Of a DNA stretch of 64,000 nt, positions 27,806 through 36,834 are shown one piece after another. The stretch spans positions 1,364,001 through 1,428,000 of the forward strand of contig NZ_CP102099.1 in assembly GCF_024582815.1 (NCBI RefSeq), in the 5' to 3' direction. How positions within the stretch are numbered: position 1 is the first letter of the stretch; every line of letters begins with the position of its first letter. The stretch is from Acinetobacter colistiniresistens. Its GTDB lineage: Bacteria > Pseudomonadota > Gammaproteobacteria > Pseudomonadales > Moraxellaceae. A program made the translations under genes and the position numbers. The notes beneath the pieces are model-generated. The model worked only from the letters and a program-made list of their open reading frames with translations, ran no database searches and had not been told where the DNA came from.

Positions 27806-27841
27806 GTTTTACACGGATTTATCATATTCGACAATAACACT

Positions 27842-28066
27842 TTAGTGATTGTGTTGATGTGCTTCAGTTGAGCCAGTTTCTGTCGACATTGAGGATTGTG
27901 ACATTTCAGCAGGGGTTGCCGCTTTTTTCTGGTTCATTGGCATATAATCTGGTTCATTGTTAATAGCCAAGTAGAAAATCACCATAAACAAAAAACTAAG
28001 AATTGTGGTGATAATTAATGCTTTCCAGCCCCAAGGCGAAGTTTCTGGGCAGAGTTTTTCAGACAT
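27842..28066 (-). CDS. Small single-span membrane protein, intact paralogue
   Basis: 74 residues from ATG 28066 with GGAAA upstream. Short cytosolic start MSEKLCPETSPWGWK, one membrane segment (ALIITTILSFLFMVIFYLAI), then NNEPDYMPMNQKKA and a Ser/Thr/Glu/His-rich tail ending EAHQHNH. The W-K-membrane-PDYMP pattern matches the IS-broken gene on the other side of the patatin gene. Function unknown; topology probably N-in, C-out. Confidence 0.8.
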   Translation of the reverse strand: MSEKLCPETSPWGWKALIITTILSFLFMVIFYLAINNEPDYMPMNQKKAATPAEMSQSSMSTETGSTEAHQHNH

Positions 28067-28171
28067 AAGAAATTTCCAAATGATGCAAAAAAATAAAGCA
28101 GAATTACTGAAGTTATAGCATAAATTGTGATGCATTACTCAGATGTTTTGCTGTGATTTTGTCGAACCTAT

Positions 28172-28210
28172 AAAAAAGCCCGTATAGACAAGGAGTTCCA
28201 TACGGGCCTT
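28172..28210 (-). terminator. Terminator of the beta-oxidation operon
   Basis: AGCCCGTAT / ATACGGGCCT hairpin with T6 on the minus strand, 25 bases past the stop of the multifunctional enzyme. Confidence 0.85.
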
Positions 28211-28232
28211 AATCGGCTTGGCTAAATCGAGA

Positions 28233-30368
28233 TTATTGAATCACTGCCTTTTGTTGCGCTTTCTCTCTCAATAATTTTGGTGGTGTGAAACGTTCACCAT
28301 ATTGATCGGCTAGTTGCTCAGCACGTTGTAAGGATTTTTCAATGCCATTTTGATTCAGGAATTGAATCGCACCCCCTGTCCAAGGAGCAAAGCCAATTCC
28401 AAAAATCGAACCGACATTGGCATCAATCACAGATTCTAATACGCCTTCTTCATAGCAACGCAACGTATCCAGAGCCTGCACAAACAGGAAACGGTCAATC
28501 ATGTCTTGTTCAGAAATATTGTTGTCTTTTTGCCAGCGACTGAGCCCATCCCATAAATGTTTTTTACCATTTTCAGGATAGTCATAGAAACCTGCACCGG
28601 CCGCTTTGCCTTTACGGTTTAGCTCGTGAATCATGGTGTGTACCACCTCATCCACTGGGGTTTTTGGTAAATCTTTGCCTTCCGCTTGCAGGGCTTTACG
28701 AGTTTCTGCTGCAACATGTTCAGTCAAGGTTAGAGAGACTTCATCCTGGATCGCCAGTGGGCCAACCGGCATACCTGCTTTCAATGCGGCCATTTCAATT
28801 TTGGCAGGGTGTACACCTTCTGCGAGTAAACGCATTCCTTCTTGGATGAAAGTACCAAACACGCGACTGGTAAAGAAGCCACGGCTGTCGTTCACCACGA
28901 TTGGAGTTTTGGCAATTTGCTGAACAAAGTCATAAGCCTTGGCCAAAGTTTCGGCAGAGGTTTGTTTGCCTTTGATAATTTCAACCAGTTGCATCTTATC
29001 CACTGGGCTAAAGAAATGCAGCCCAATGAATGTTTGAGCATCTTTACTCGCTGTCGCCAAACCTGTGATGGGCAGGGTCGAGGTATTCGATGCAAAGATT
29101 CCACCTTCAGCCAAATATTGTTCAGCTTCTTGGGTCACTTTGGCTTTCAGTTCTTGATTCTCAAACACTGCTTCAATGATCAGGTCACAGCCTTGTAAGT
29201 CAGCTGCATCTGCTGTTGCGGTAATCAGTGCAAGCACTTGATCACGTTTTTCTGCCGTCATACGACCTTGTGAAACACGTTTATCCAAAAGTTTCTGTGA
29301 ATAAGCTTTGCCTTTTTCTGCATTTTCAACAGAGACATCTTTCAGGATCACAGGAATGCCTTTGATTGCAGTTGAATAGGCAATGCCTGCACCCATCATC
29401 CCTGCACCTAACACACCGACTTTGGTCGCTTGCCATTTTGCAACTTCAGCAGGGCGGCTCGCGCCAGACTTGATTGCATTCAGACCATGCCAGAAGGTAC
29501 CGATCATATTTTTAGAAATCTGACCGACCGTGAGTTGAGTAAAGTAACGTGATTCGATACGCAAAGCGGTATCAACATCAACCTGTGCACCTTCAACCGC
29601 AGCCGCCATGATCGCTTCAGGCGCAGGATAGCAACCTTTGGTTTTGTCACGTAGCATCGCAGGGGCAATCGCAAGCACTTGTGCAACTGCAGGCGTTTTG
29701 GGATCGCCCCCCGGAATTTTGTAGCCTTTCACATCAAAAGGTTGTTGCGATTTCGGATTGGCTTTGACCCAAGCAATGGCTTTGTCTAATAGCTCTTGCT
29801 CATTTTCAGCAGTGTCATGTACCAGACCCAACGATTTTGCTTTATCCACGCCAAACTGCTTACCTTCCATCAAGAATGGAAATGCATTTTGTAAGCCCAA
29901 CAAACGCACCATACGCACGATACCGCCACCACCTGGCAGCAAGCCTAAGGTCACTTCAGGCAAACCAAATTTGGTTTTTGGATCATTGATGGCAATACGG
30001 TAATGGCAGCCCAACGCAATTTCCCAACCACCACCCAGTGCCGTACCATTTAAGGCAGCAACAACAGGTACACCTAAAGTTTCAATCGTACGTAAGTCAC
30101 CTTTGAGCTCTTCAATCATTTTGAAGAATTCAGTAGCATGTTCAGGTTGTACTTGAATCAATTCATCCAAGTCACCGCCTGCAAAGAAGGTTTTCTTGGC
30201 AGAACGGAAAATAATGCCTTTCAGATCCGTTTCTGTTTTAAGCTTTTGGCTGACTTCATTGAGTGAATCACGGAATTCTGCATTCATGGTATTGGCAGAT
30301 TGACCCGATGAATCAAGAGTAAGAATTACAATATTGTCCGCGTTTTTTTCGTATTTAATAGCGCTCAT
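28233..30368 (-). CDS. Multifunctional enoyl-CoA hydratase / 3-hydroxyacyl-CoA dehydrogenase (FadB/FadJ type)
   Basis: 711 residues from ATG 30368 (GAGGAGAACAAC upstream). Crotonase domain at about 5-190 with FAGGDLDEL and GTALGGGWEIALGCHYRIA, including the two-residue catalytic region GLPEVTLGLLPGGGG. The NAD-binding dehydrogenase domain follows from VGVLGAGMMGAGIAY (about 317), then IIEAVFENQELK, FIGLHFFSPVDKMQLVEII and the C-terminal domain NDSRGFFTSRVFGTFIQEG. It performs the hydration and dehydrogenation steps of beta-oxidation. Ten bases separate it from the thiolase upstream. The exact orthologue name (fadB versus another paralogue) is left open. Confidence 0.93.
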   Translation of the reverse strand: MSAIKYEKNADNIVILTLDSSGQSANTMNAEFRDSLNEVSQKLKTETDLKGIIFRSAKKTFFAGGDLDELIQVQPEHATEFFKMIEELKGDLRTIETLGVPVVAALNGTALGGGWEIALGCHYRIAINDPKTKFGLPEVTLGLLPGGGGIVRMVRLLGLQNAFPFLMEGKQFGVDKAKSLGLVHDTAENEQELLDKAIAWVKANPKSQQPFDVKGYKIPGGDPKTPAVAQVLAIAPAMLRDKTKGCYPAPEAIMAAAVEGAQVDVDTALRIESRYFTQLTVGQISKNMIGTFWHGLNAIKSGASRPAEVAKWQATKVGVLGAGMMGAGIAYSTAIKGIPVILKDVSVENAEKGKAYSQKLLDKRVSQGRMTAEKRDQVLALITATADAADLQGCDLIIEAVFENQELKAKVTQEAEQYLAEGGIFASNTSTLPITGLATASKDAQTFIGLHFFSPVDKMQLVEIIKGKQTSAETLAKAYDFVQQIAKTPIVVNDSRGFFTSRVFGTFIQEGMRLLAEGVHPAKIEMAALKAGMPVGPLAIQDEVSLTLTEHVAAETRKALQAEGKDLPKTPVDEVVHTMIHELNRKGKAAGAGFYDYPENGKKHLWDGLSRWQKDNNISEQDMIDRFLFVQALDTLRCYEEGVLESVIDANVGSIFGIGFAPWTGGAIQFLNQNGIEKSLQRAEQLADQYGERFTPPKLLREKAQQKAVIQ

Positions 30369-30378
30369 GTTGTTCTCC

Positions 30379-31584
30379 TCACACCAACTCAATAATGGTG
30401 GCAATCCCCATTCCACCACCGACACACAAGGTAGCCAAGCCACGTTTTTTACCTTGACGCTCTAATTCATCCAGCAAAGTGCCTAAAATCATCGCGCCAG
30501 TCGCACCCAATGGATGGCCCATGGCAATAGCACCGCCATTGACGTTGACTTTCTCGGCAGGAACCTTGAGTTCATTGATAAAACGCATTACGACTGCTGC
30601 AAAGGCTTCGTTGACTTCAAACAGATCGATGTCATCAATCGTTAAGCCAGCTTTGGCCAAAGCTTTACGTGCAGCAGGGGCAGGACCTGTCAGCATGATG
30701 GTTGGGTCTGTACCTACCAAGGCGGTTGCCAGTACTTTGGCACGTGGTTTTAAACCTTGTTCTTTGACGGCTTTTTCAGAAGCCAATAACACCACCGCAG
30801 CACCATCAACGATGCCTGAGGAGTTACCCGCATGATGTACATGGTTGATTTTTTGTGCTTCAGGATACTTCTGTAGCGCAACCGCATCGAAGCCCATTTG
30901 TCCCATCATTTCAAAGCTGGCATTGAGTTTTGCCAAGCCTTCAACCGTGGTATTGCCTTTAATAAATTCATCTTTTTCCAAGATCAGCACACCTGAATGA
31001 TCTTTAACAGGCACTACGGATTTGTCGAAATAACCTTTGGCTTGAGCCGCAGCCGCTTTTTGCTGCGAACCTACGGCAAAAGCGTCTACATCTTCGCGGC
31101 TATAGCCATCTAAAGTGGCAATTAAGTCTGCGCCAACACCTTGTGGCACAAAAGACGATTTTAAGTTGGTTTCAGGATCAAGTGCCCAAGGACCACCATC
31201 AGAACCCATTGGGATACGTGACATGGATTCCACGCCACCGGCAACTACCACATCTTCCCAACCTGAACGGACTTTTTGTGCTGCCAAATTGACCGCTTCT
31301 AAGCCAGATGCACAGAAACGGTTGATTTGTACGCCGGCCACATCATCATTCCACCCTGCGGCAATCGCAGCGGTTTTGGCAATATCGCCCCCTTGATCTG
31401 CAATTGGAGTGACACAACCTAAAACAATGTCATCGACTTTTGAGGTATCCAGTTGGTGACGTTGTTGTAATTCATTCAATAATGATGTGAGTAAAGTAAT
31501 CGGTTTGACTTCATGCAGTGAGCCATCTTTTTTTCCTTTTCCGCGTGGCGTGCGAATGGCATCAATAATGTAGGCCTCGCTCAT
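30379..31584 (-). CDS. Acetyl-CoA C-acyltransferase (thiolase), beta-oxidation
   Basis: 401 residues from ATG 31584 with AAGGAAAACCT upstream. Thiolase fold: nucleophilic Cys in [18 protein letters not shown] (about 91), [10 protein letters not shown], the His motif [18 protein letters not shown] and the second Cys in [16 protein letters not shown]. It cleaves 3-ketoacyl-CoA to acetyl-CoA and a shortened acyl-CoA. It is the first gene of the operon with the multifunctional protein, which supplies its substrate. Confidence 0.94.
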   Translation of the reverse strand: MSEAYIIDAIRTPRGKGKKDGSLHEVKPITLLTSLLNELQQRHQLDTSKVDDIVLGCVTPIADQGGDIAKTAAIAAGWNDDVAGVQINRFCASGLEAVNLAAQKVRSGWEDVVVAGGVESMSRIPMGSDGGPWALDPETNLKSSFVPQGVGADLIATLDGYSREDVDAFAVGSQQKAAAAQAKGYFDKSVVPVKDHSGVLILEKDEFIKGNTTVEGLAKLNASFEMMGQMGFDAVALQKYPEAQKINHVHHAGNSSGIVDGAAVVLLASEKAVKEQGLKPRAKVLATALVGTDPTIMLTGPAPAARKALAKAGLTIDDIDLFEVNEAFAAVVMRFINELKVPAEKVNVNGGAIAMGHPLGATGAMILGTLLDELERQGKKRGLATLCVGGGMGIATIIELV

Positions 31585-31801
31585 AGGTTTTCCTTGTATC
31601 ACCTTAAAATTGTTGTTTATCGAGTGTACTCAATTTAAGTGTCAGTGCAATGATGATAAACATTGACAAGTTTGATGTTTTTCGCCAATGGGCTGAGAAA
31701 TTCAGACAATCGTTAATTTTGGTGTCTTTTGATATGTCTGACAGTGTCTTCGATTAGACTAGGGCTTGAAAATGAGAGATAGAAATGATGAGCGAAAGCA
31801 C

Positions 31802-32899
31802 ATGATAAAAACCAAGCACCACTATGCCGTGATGGCATTGATCTTGTCACTTTTGGGATGCGATACCTCGGGACGGGATGTTGATAACAGCACAGCAAAG
31901 CAGGATAAAAACAAGATGAGTCAAACCTATTCCAATCAAGTTGCTGATGACAAAATGTTGTTGGTATTGTCTGCACCTTCTGTACATGACCCTTATTACA
32001 AATCTGCTTTTCAACGGATTGTCGATTTCCAGATTGATTATGCCAAGTCCATTTTGGGTAATGATAATGTGGTGATTGTGGTCGATAAAGACACCAAACC
32101 GTATTTCACTGGCAAAGTGCCAGAAGACATTTTACTGGTGGATGATGTCCGTGATATCTGGATGCGTGATTTCACCACGGTTAATCCAATGCAACCGGTG
32201 CAATTTACTTATACGTGGGCGTCGATGACGCAGAAGCAAAGTAAAGATGTGCAAAAAAGCTTTAGTCGTTTTGCAGATCGCTATCAGATTCAAAGCGCCA
32301 AAACTGATTTGATGATTGATGGGGGGAATTTGGTTGATGACTATGCGGGTCGTGTGATTACCACCACACGTTTCATGGAAGATAATGAACTGAGTTATAA
32401 CGAGGCCAAACAAGAGTTAAAAGCCACGTTGGGTGCAACCGAAGTTGCCATTTTAGAACCAGATGAAGAAGTACTAGCACATTCGGATGGCATGGTCAGT
32501 TGGGTAGATAAAAATACCTTGTTGGTGAATGACTATTCAAAAACGCCTGCATTTAGAACAACGGTGATGAAGGAGTTAAAAGCTTCATTTCCAACTGCAA
32601 AAATTGTCGAAGTGCCTGTGGAATATAAAACTAATCCCAAAGGGCAATGGGAAGGTTTTGAGTCGGCTTGTGGGGTGAATTTAAATGCCACGGTCACGCA
32701 TCATAATATTTATGTGCCGACCTTTAATATGCCGCATGATCAAAAAGCACTTATGATTATCCAGCAAAATACCAGTAAGAAAGTTATTCCTATAAATGCC
32801 GAAAGTGTTTGTCCAATGGGCGGTAGTGTGCGTTGTCTGACTTGGCAGGTAACTGGAGACAATGCCGTGAAACTTATTCAAGCGGCGAGAGATAAGTGA
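31802..32899 (+). CDS. Agmatine deiminase-family lipoprotein (PAD-porph domain)
   Basis: 365 residues from ATG 31802. Lipoprotein signal with LLGC (Cys20) followed by Asp at +2, which in the Lol rule favours inner-membrane retention. The rest is a guanidino-group hydrolase: DDVRDIWMRDFTTV (substrate Asp/Arg region), LMIDGGNLVDDYAGRVITT (GGN motif), ILEPDEEVLAHSDGMVSW (catalytic His) and the end CPMGGSVRCLTWQV with the putative catalytic Cys. Most agmatine deiminases are cytosolic, so the export signal and the variant GGSVRC in place of GGNIHC are unusual. Substrate may be agmatine, free arginine or peptidyl-arginine. Confidence 0.85.
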   Translation: MIKTKHHYAVMALILSLLGCDTSGRDVDNSTAKQDKNKMSQTYSNQVADDKMLLVLSAPSVHDPYYKSAFQRIVDFQIDYAKSILGNDNVVIVVDKDTKPYFTGKVPEDILLVDDVRDIWMRDFTTVNPMQPVQFTYTWASMTQKQSKDVQKSFSRFADRYQIQSAKTDLMIDGGNLVDDYAGRVITTTRFMEDNELSYNEAKQELKATLGATEVAILEPDEEVLAHSDGMVSWVDKNTLLVNDYSKTPAFRTTVMKELKASFPTAKIVEVPVEYKTNPKGQWEGFESACGVNLNATVTHHNIYVPTFNMPHDQKALMIIQQNTSKKVIPINAESVCPMGGSVRCLTWQVTGDNAVKLIQAARDK

Positions 32900-32966
32900 T
32901 AGATGTGTCATTATTTAAATAGGAAGAAGAGAAACATTGAGTGCTTATGAATAACGTCGAGAAGCC

Positions 32967-33521
32967 ATGAAGTTTATCAATGTCGTCGGTACATCTGCTG
33001 CTGGAAAAACCACTTTTGCTCGTCAACTTGCTCAAAAGCTAGGATTGTCTTACATTGAAATGGATGATTTATTTTGGCTGGATGATTGGCAAGAAACACC
33101 TGATCATGAGTTTTTTGCTAAATTACAACATCAAATGGATCAAGCCGCTGGTGGATGGGTGCTTGATGGTAATTATTCTCGAACTCAAGATTTGAAGCTT
33201 AAATATATTGATACGATTATTTGGCTGGATTATTCATTTTCGTTAAATCTGTACCGCTCAGTTAAAAGAGCAATTAGTCGAGCGGTGACACAAAAAAGAT
33301 TATGGGAAAATTCCAATAATCGAGAAAGTTTCAAGACCAGTTTTCTGTCTAAGGATTCGATTATTTTATGGATGATTACCCATCATGCTCAAAATCGTAA
33401 AAAGTATTTGGCGATGATGAATGATGCTCGATATCAGCATATCCAGTTTATTCGTTTGACTTCGCCAAAACAGACAGCAGTATTTTTAAACGAGATGGAT
33501 ACTCATTTATTTAACTTGTAG
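32967..33521 (+). CDS. P-loop kinase-like protein (topology-modulation/adenylate kinase-like)
   Basis: 184 residues. Walker A GTSAAGKTTFA (8-18), then SYIEMDDLFWLDDW, a typical acceptor-site strand in FlaR/topology-modulation type nucleoside kinases, GWVLDGNYSRT (Walker-B-like strand plus substrate loop) and TIIWLDYSFSLNLYRSVKRAISR as the lid. A small-molecule kinase is likely; substrate unknown. Alone between two unrelated genes. Confidence 0.82.
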   Translation: MKFINVVGTSAAGKTTFARQLAQKLGLSYIEMDDLFWLDDWQETPDHEFFAKLQHQMDQAAGGWVLDGNYSRTQDLKLKYIDTIIWLDYSFSLNLYRSVKRAISRAVTQKRLWENSNNRESFKTSFLSKDSIILWMITHHAQNRKKYLAMMNDARYQHIQFIRLTSPKQTAVFLNEMDTHLFNL

Positions 33522-33542
33522 AAAGAAGCTTATCCAGATTGC

Positions 33543-34004
33543 TTAATCTGATAAATCTAAATGAAAGAATTGGTTGTAGGGTGATTCGTTATATTCTGCG
33601 AAAGCAGCACCTTCAACAAATCCAAACTTCTTATACAGTTTGATTGCGGCATCAAAGTGAACGTCTTTTCCTGTTTCTAAACTGACTCTTTGATAGTGAC
33701 GTTGTTGAGCGAGTTTTAATAAAAATTCAAGCAGTTGTGCTGCGACCCCTTGACGTAAATGGGCAGGATGAGTCCGCATAGATTTGATTTCTGCGTGGTC
33801 GGGTGTCAGTTCTTGGATTGCGCCACAGCCCAGTAATTGCTCATCGTTCCATAAGGTATAGACGCTAATTGAATCTTTTTGCAGACTGCTGAGGTCTAAT
33901 GCAAAACTATGTTCCAGTGGGGTATTTTGATGTAGACCATGCAAATGGAGATAAATCAAATTTTGAACTTGTGGATGGCAGAAGTCAGCTTTTTTAATGA
34001 TCAT
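33543..34004 (-). CDS. GNAT-family N-acetyltransferase
   Basis: 153 residues. Acetyl-CoA binding motif A is MRTHPAHLRQGVAAQLLEFLLKLA (RxxGxA loop, about 83-95), followed by VSLETGKDVHFDAAIKLYKKFGFVEGAAF, the motif-B strand and helix. EL TPDHAEIKS supplies the beta-4 strand. Acceptor substrate unknown; genes like this often act on small amines or protein N-termini. Confidence 0.9.
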   Translation of the reverse strand: MIIKKADFCHPQVQNLIYLHLHGLHQNTPLEHSFALDLSSLQKDSISVYTLWNDEQLLGCGAIQELTPDHAEIKSMRTHPAHLRQGVAAQLLEFLLKLAQQRHYQRVSLETGKDVHFDAAIKLYKKFGFVEGAAFAEYNESPYNQFFHLDLSD

Positions 34005-34100
34005 TGTTATTCAAGCAAATTGTAGAGGTCTGCTTGATTATTAGCACATTTAAAAAGCAATGTTCAACTGTATAAAGTTGAACATTGCTTTGTTGTTATA

Positions 34101-35114
34101 TTAGTTGTGATGGCCATGCAACTGACGATATAAACCAGGGGTTACTCCCGTCCATTTCTTAAAGGCACGGTGGAAGGTACTGGTTTCACTAAAGCCGACT
34201 TGCTGTGCTACATCTTCAAGGGTGAGATTTGGTGTCAACAATAAATGAATTGCAGCATCACGACGTAAGGCATCTTTTACGCCTTGATAGCTTTTACCTT
34301 CTGCAGCCAAACGACGACGTAAGGTTTGCGGTGATAAATACAACATTGCCGCGACATCATTCAGTGTTGGCATTTCTTCACCAATCTGGCTCTTTAATAC
34401 ATCACGGATACGCGAAGTCAATGAGTTGGTATTTTTGAACTTCACTAACAACTGGGCAGGTGCTGCTTTCAGGAATTCTTCTAAAGTTTTTTCATCTTGA
34501 CGGATCGGGAGATCCAGATAATCGGCAGCAAATGTAATTTCGGTGCGTGGTGCATCGAACTGCATCACTGGAGCAAAAAACAAGGCATCATATTCATCGG
34601 CATGATTTGGACGCTCATAACCAAAATGCACGCGCTCTAAAGGTAGACGACGTTCAATTAACCATGACGCAAGACCATGCCAGATCATCAGCATGCTTTC
34701 AGTAATAAAGTGATCTGGGTCTAAAGCTTTGGGAATGTGTGGAACCAAACGTGCTTCATGTTTATCACGCTCTAAGCTGACCGCCCACTCATCTCCAAAC
34801 AGTTTGTAGAATTGAGAGGAGAGTTCCAGTGCCTGACCAAGCGTTTTGGAATGGATAATCAATTGGCACATGATGGCAAAAGTACCTAAACGACGCGGTT
34901 GTATATCAAAACCGACATGTTCGTCTTGGGTGACCATCCATAACATTTTTATAAAACGGGTGTACTGCTCTGGAGAGATTCGAGCCTTCGGTTGGCGGAG
35001 TAGTTCTGCTTCTATGCCGACATGTGAAAGTAATGTTTCAACGTCCATGCCTAGGCGTTTAACACCTGTTAAAGCCGCATTCACGAAGTGGATGCTGATC
35101 GTATCACGGCTCAT
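34101..35114 (-). CDS. AraC-family transcriptional regulator
   Basis: 337 residues from ATG 35114, supported by GAAGGA seven bases before it. The frame stays open to an ATG at 35219, but that extension lies inside a MITE-like element and should not be included. The arabinose-binding-like sensor domain spans about 15-200 (HFVNAALTGVKRLGMDVETLL opens it). The C-terminal helix-turn-helix pair is LNDVAAMLYLSPQTLRRRLAAEG and TLEDVAQQVGFSETSTFHRAFKKWTG. Target genes unknown; the divergent CoA-transferase is the closest candidate. Confidence 0.91.
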   Translation of the reverse strand: MSRDTISIHFVNAALTGVKRLGMDVETLLSHVGIEAELLRQPKARISPEQYTRFIKMLWMVTQDEHVGFDIQPRRLGTFAIMCQLIIHSKTLGQALELSSQFYKLFGDEWAVSLERDKHEARLVPHIPKALDPDHFITESMLMIWHGLASWLIERRLPLERVHFGYERPNHADEYDALFFAPVMQFDAPRTEITFAADYLDLPIRQDEKTLEEFLKAAPAQLLVKFKNTNSLTSRIRDVLKSQIGEEMPTLNDVAAMLYLSPQTLRRRLAAEGKSYQGVKDALRRDAAIHLLLTPNLTLEDVAQQVGFSETSTFHRAFKKWTGVTPGLYRQLHGHHN

Positions 35115-35177
35115 ATTGAATCCTTCAGTTTCTTTACTATTCACGATAATTGACCTAAATAACCGTCTAAAATAAAA

Positions 35178-35445
35178 AGGGCTTGTTGGTTGATCAGATA
35201 TAGCTGCGACAATAGACATTTTTTAGATGGTACAAGGCGTGGCTTGTGAAATTTAGTACTTCTAAATGAGCATGACATAATGCAGTAGCATCAAAAAATG
35301 CCTTTGTCCCGTAGGGTTGTAACAAAAATTTCCTCATACATCGTTATAAAACTTGGAAATGAATTATCATTCCTGTCGTTTCATGCCTCGTCTGATAAAA
35401 TTTTTGCCAACAACGCAACATATATATGATCAATTAACAAGCCCT
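35178..35445. repeat. MITE-like palindromic element, copy 2 (268 bp)
   Basis: Terminal arms of about 32 bases: left AGGGCTTGTTGGTTGATCAG..., right (complement) AGGGCTTGTTAATTGATCAT..., with about 27 matches. The interior aligns with copy 1 in the same orientation, including ATTTTTTAG[AG][TC]GGTACAAGG and GTTAT[AG]AAACTTG. Copy 2 lacks about 55 bases found in the middle of copy 1. It begins 64 bases before the AraC start codon. Confidence 0.8.
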
Positions 35446-35592
35446 ATGGCAATTGACAAGAAAAATAATTGCGCCTTGTATACATGTTAAATTGCCGAAA
35501 CTATCAAGGTAAATGGCTGAACATGACATTGTTTTTGTGTTTATCCACACCTAGTATAAAAGAAAATTTAAACAAATTGAGTAAAAAATATT

Positions 35593-36711
35593 ATGCCATC
35601 TGCACTAAAGGGATTGAAAGTCCTCGACTTTTCGACTTTGTTACCAGGACCATTTGCCAGTATGTACCTTGCGGACATGGGTGCAGAAGTTATCCATGTT
35701 GAATCACCGACTCGTCCCGATCTGGTACGGATTATGCCACCCTATGCTAACGGTCAGGCCACTGCACATAGTTATCTGAATCGAAATAAACAGTCGATTG
35801 CACTCGACCTGAAAGATGCCGCTAATATTGAACTGATCAAAAATAAAATCTCTGAGTTTGATATTGTGCTGGAGCAATTTCGTCCTGATGTAATGCGCCG
35901 TTTAGGCTTGGATTATGAAACTTTAGCTGAGATTAATCCGCGTTTAATCTACTGTTCCATTACAGGCTATGGTCAGACAGGAACATATAAAGATCGGGCA
36001 GGACATGATATTAACTATTTAGCACTAGCAGGCGTGTCGGGGCATAGCGGTCGTCAGGATGGTGGTCCACCACCACTGGGGATTCAAATTGCAGATGTGG
36101 CGGGCGGCTCTTTGCATGCGGTGATTGGTATTCTTGCTGCTGTGGTTGAGCGGCAACGTAGTGGTCTTGGGCAATATATTGATATTTCCATGACGGATTG
36201 TGTGGCGAGTTTGAATAGTATGGCCGCTTCAGCAAGTCTGGCAGGACAAACACCGCAAGCTGCTGAGGCAGGCATGCTGAATGGTGCGAGCTTCTATGAC
36301 TATTATCAAACCAAAGATGGGCGTTACTTCTCGGTGGGGAGTTTAGAACCACAATTTATGGCGGGTCTGGCTACAGCTTTAGAGTTACCTGTACTGCTTG
36401 CCAAAGGCACATCCTTTGATCCAGAAGATCGACAAGCGGTGAAACAAGCCTTGCAGGAAAAGTTTCAAACTCAAGATTTTGCTGCATGGCAGCATCTATT
36501 CCAAAGTTTGGATATCTGTGTTGAACCTGTACTCAGTCTGGATGAGGCATTGGTCTCGCCCATCGCGCAGCAACGGGGTTGGGTGGTAGAAGTCCCATTA
36601 TCGGAAAATGCAGCACAAACTGAGCCTCAGTTGGCCTGCCCAATCAAATTTTCTCGTTCACAAATGAAGTATGCTTTTATTGGTCAGGGTTTGGGTGAGG
36701 GTAAATGGTAG
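35593..36711 (+). CDS. CaiB/BaiF CoA-transferase family protein
   Basis: 372 residues. Class III fold: LKGLKVLDFSTLLPGPFASMYLADMGAEVIHVE at the start, RNKQSIALDLKD, and the catalytic Asp in GHDINYLALAGVSGH (about Asp 141). The sequence and length suit an alpha-methylacyl-CoA racemase type rather than a heteromeric transferase. It may epimerise branched acyl-CoA intermediates, consistent with other fatty acid degradation genes nearby. Ribosome site is weak (GAGTAAAAAATATT). Confidence 0.9.
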   Translation: MPSALKGLKVLDFSTLLPGPFASMYLADMGAEVIHVESPTRPDLVRIMPPYANGQATAHSYLNRNKQSIALDLKDAANIELIKNKISEFDIVLEQFRPDVMRRLGLDYETLAEINPRLIYCSITGYGQTGTYKDRAGHDINYLALAGVSGHSGRQDGGPPPLGIQIADVAGGSLHAVIGILAAVVERQRSGLGQYIDISMTDCVASLNSMAASASLAGQTPQAAEAGMLNGASFYDYYQTKDGRYFSVGSLEPQFMAGLATALELPVLLAKGTSFDPEDRQAVKQALQEKFQTQDFAAWQHLFQSLDICVEPVLSLDEALVSPIAQQRGWVVEVPLSENAAQTEPQLACPIKFSRSQMKYAFIGQGLGEGKW

Positions 36712-36794
36712 AAAATATGTGCGACTAATCACTGATTGTTAAAATATTGTACAGATTGTTAACATTTTGAATAAGTTGTAATTTAAAAATAAGA

Positions 36795-36828
36795 GTAACC
36801 TTTTATACACAATAACATAAAAGGTTAC
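36795..36828 (+). promoter_or_regulatory. Hairpin covering the oprB ribosome binding site
   Basis: Arms GTAACCTTTTAT (36795-36806) and ATAAAAGGTTAC (36817-36828) pair perfectly around a ten-base loop. The AAGG at 36821-36824, ten bases before the ATG, is the only candidate ribosome site and sits inside the stem. In the DNA this could be an operator; in mRNA it would hide the site. Confidence 0.7.
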
Positions 36829-36834
36829 GTAAAC

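Noticed and set aside
30369..30443. Longer N-terminus of the multifunctional beta-oxidation enzyme
   Set aside because: It overlaps the thiolase gene and has no site; GAGGAG before 30368 is clear.
30479..30835. Antisense frame over the thiolase
   Set aside because: A shadow of the conserved thiolase codons; no signal of its own.
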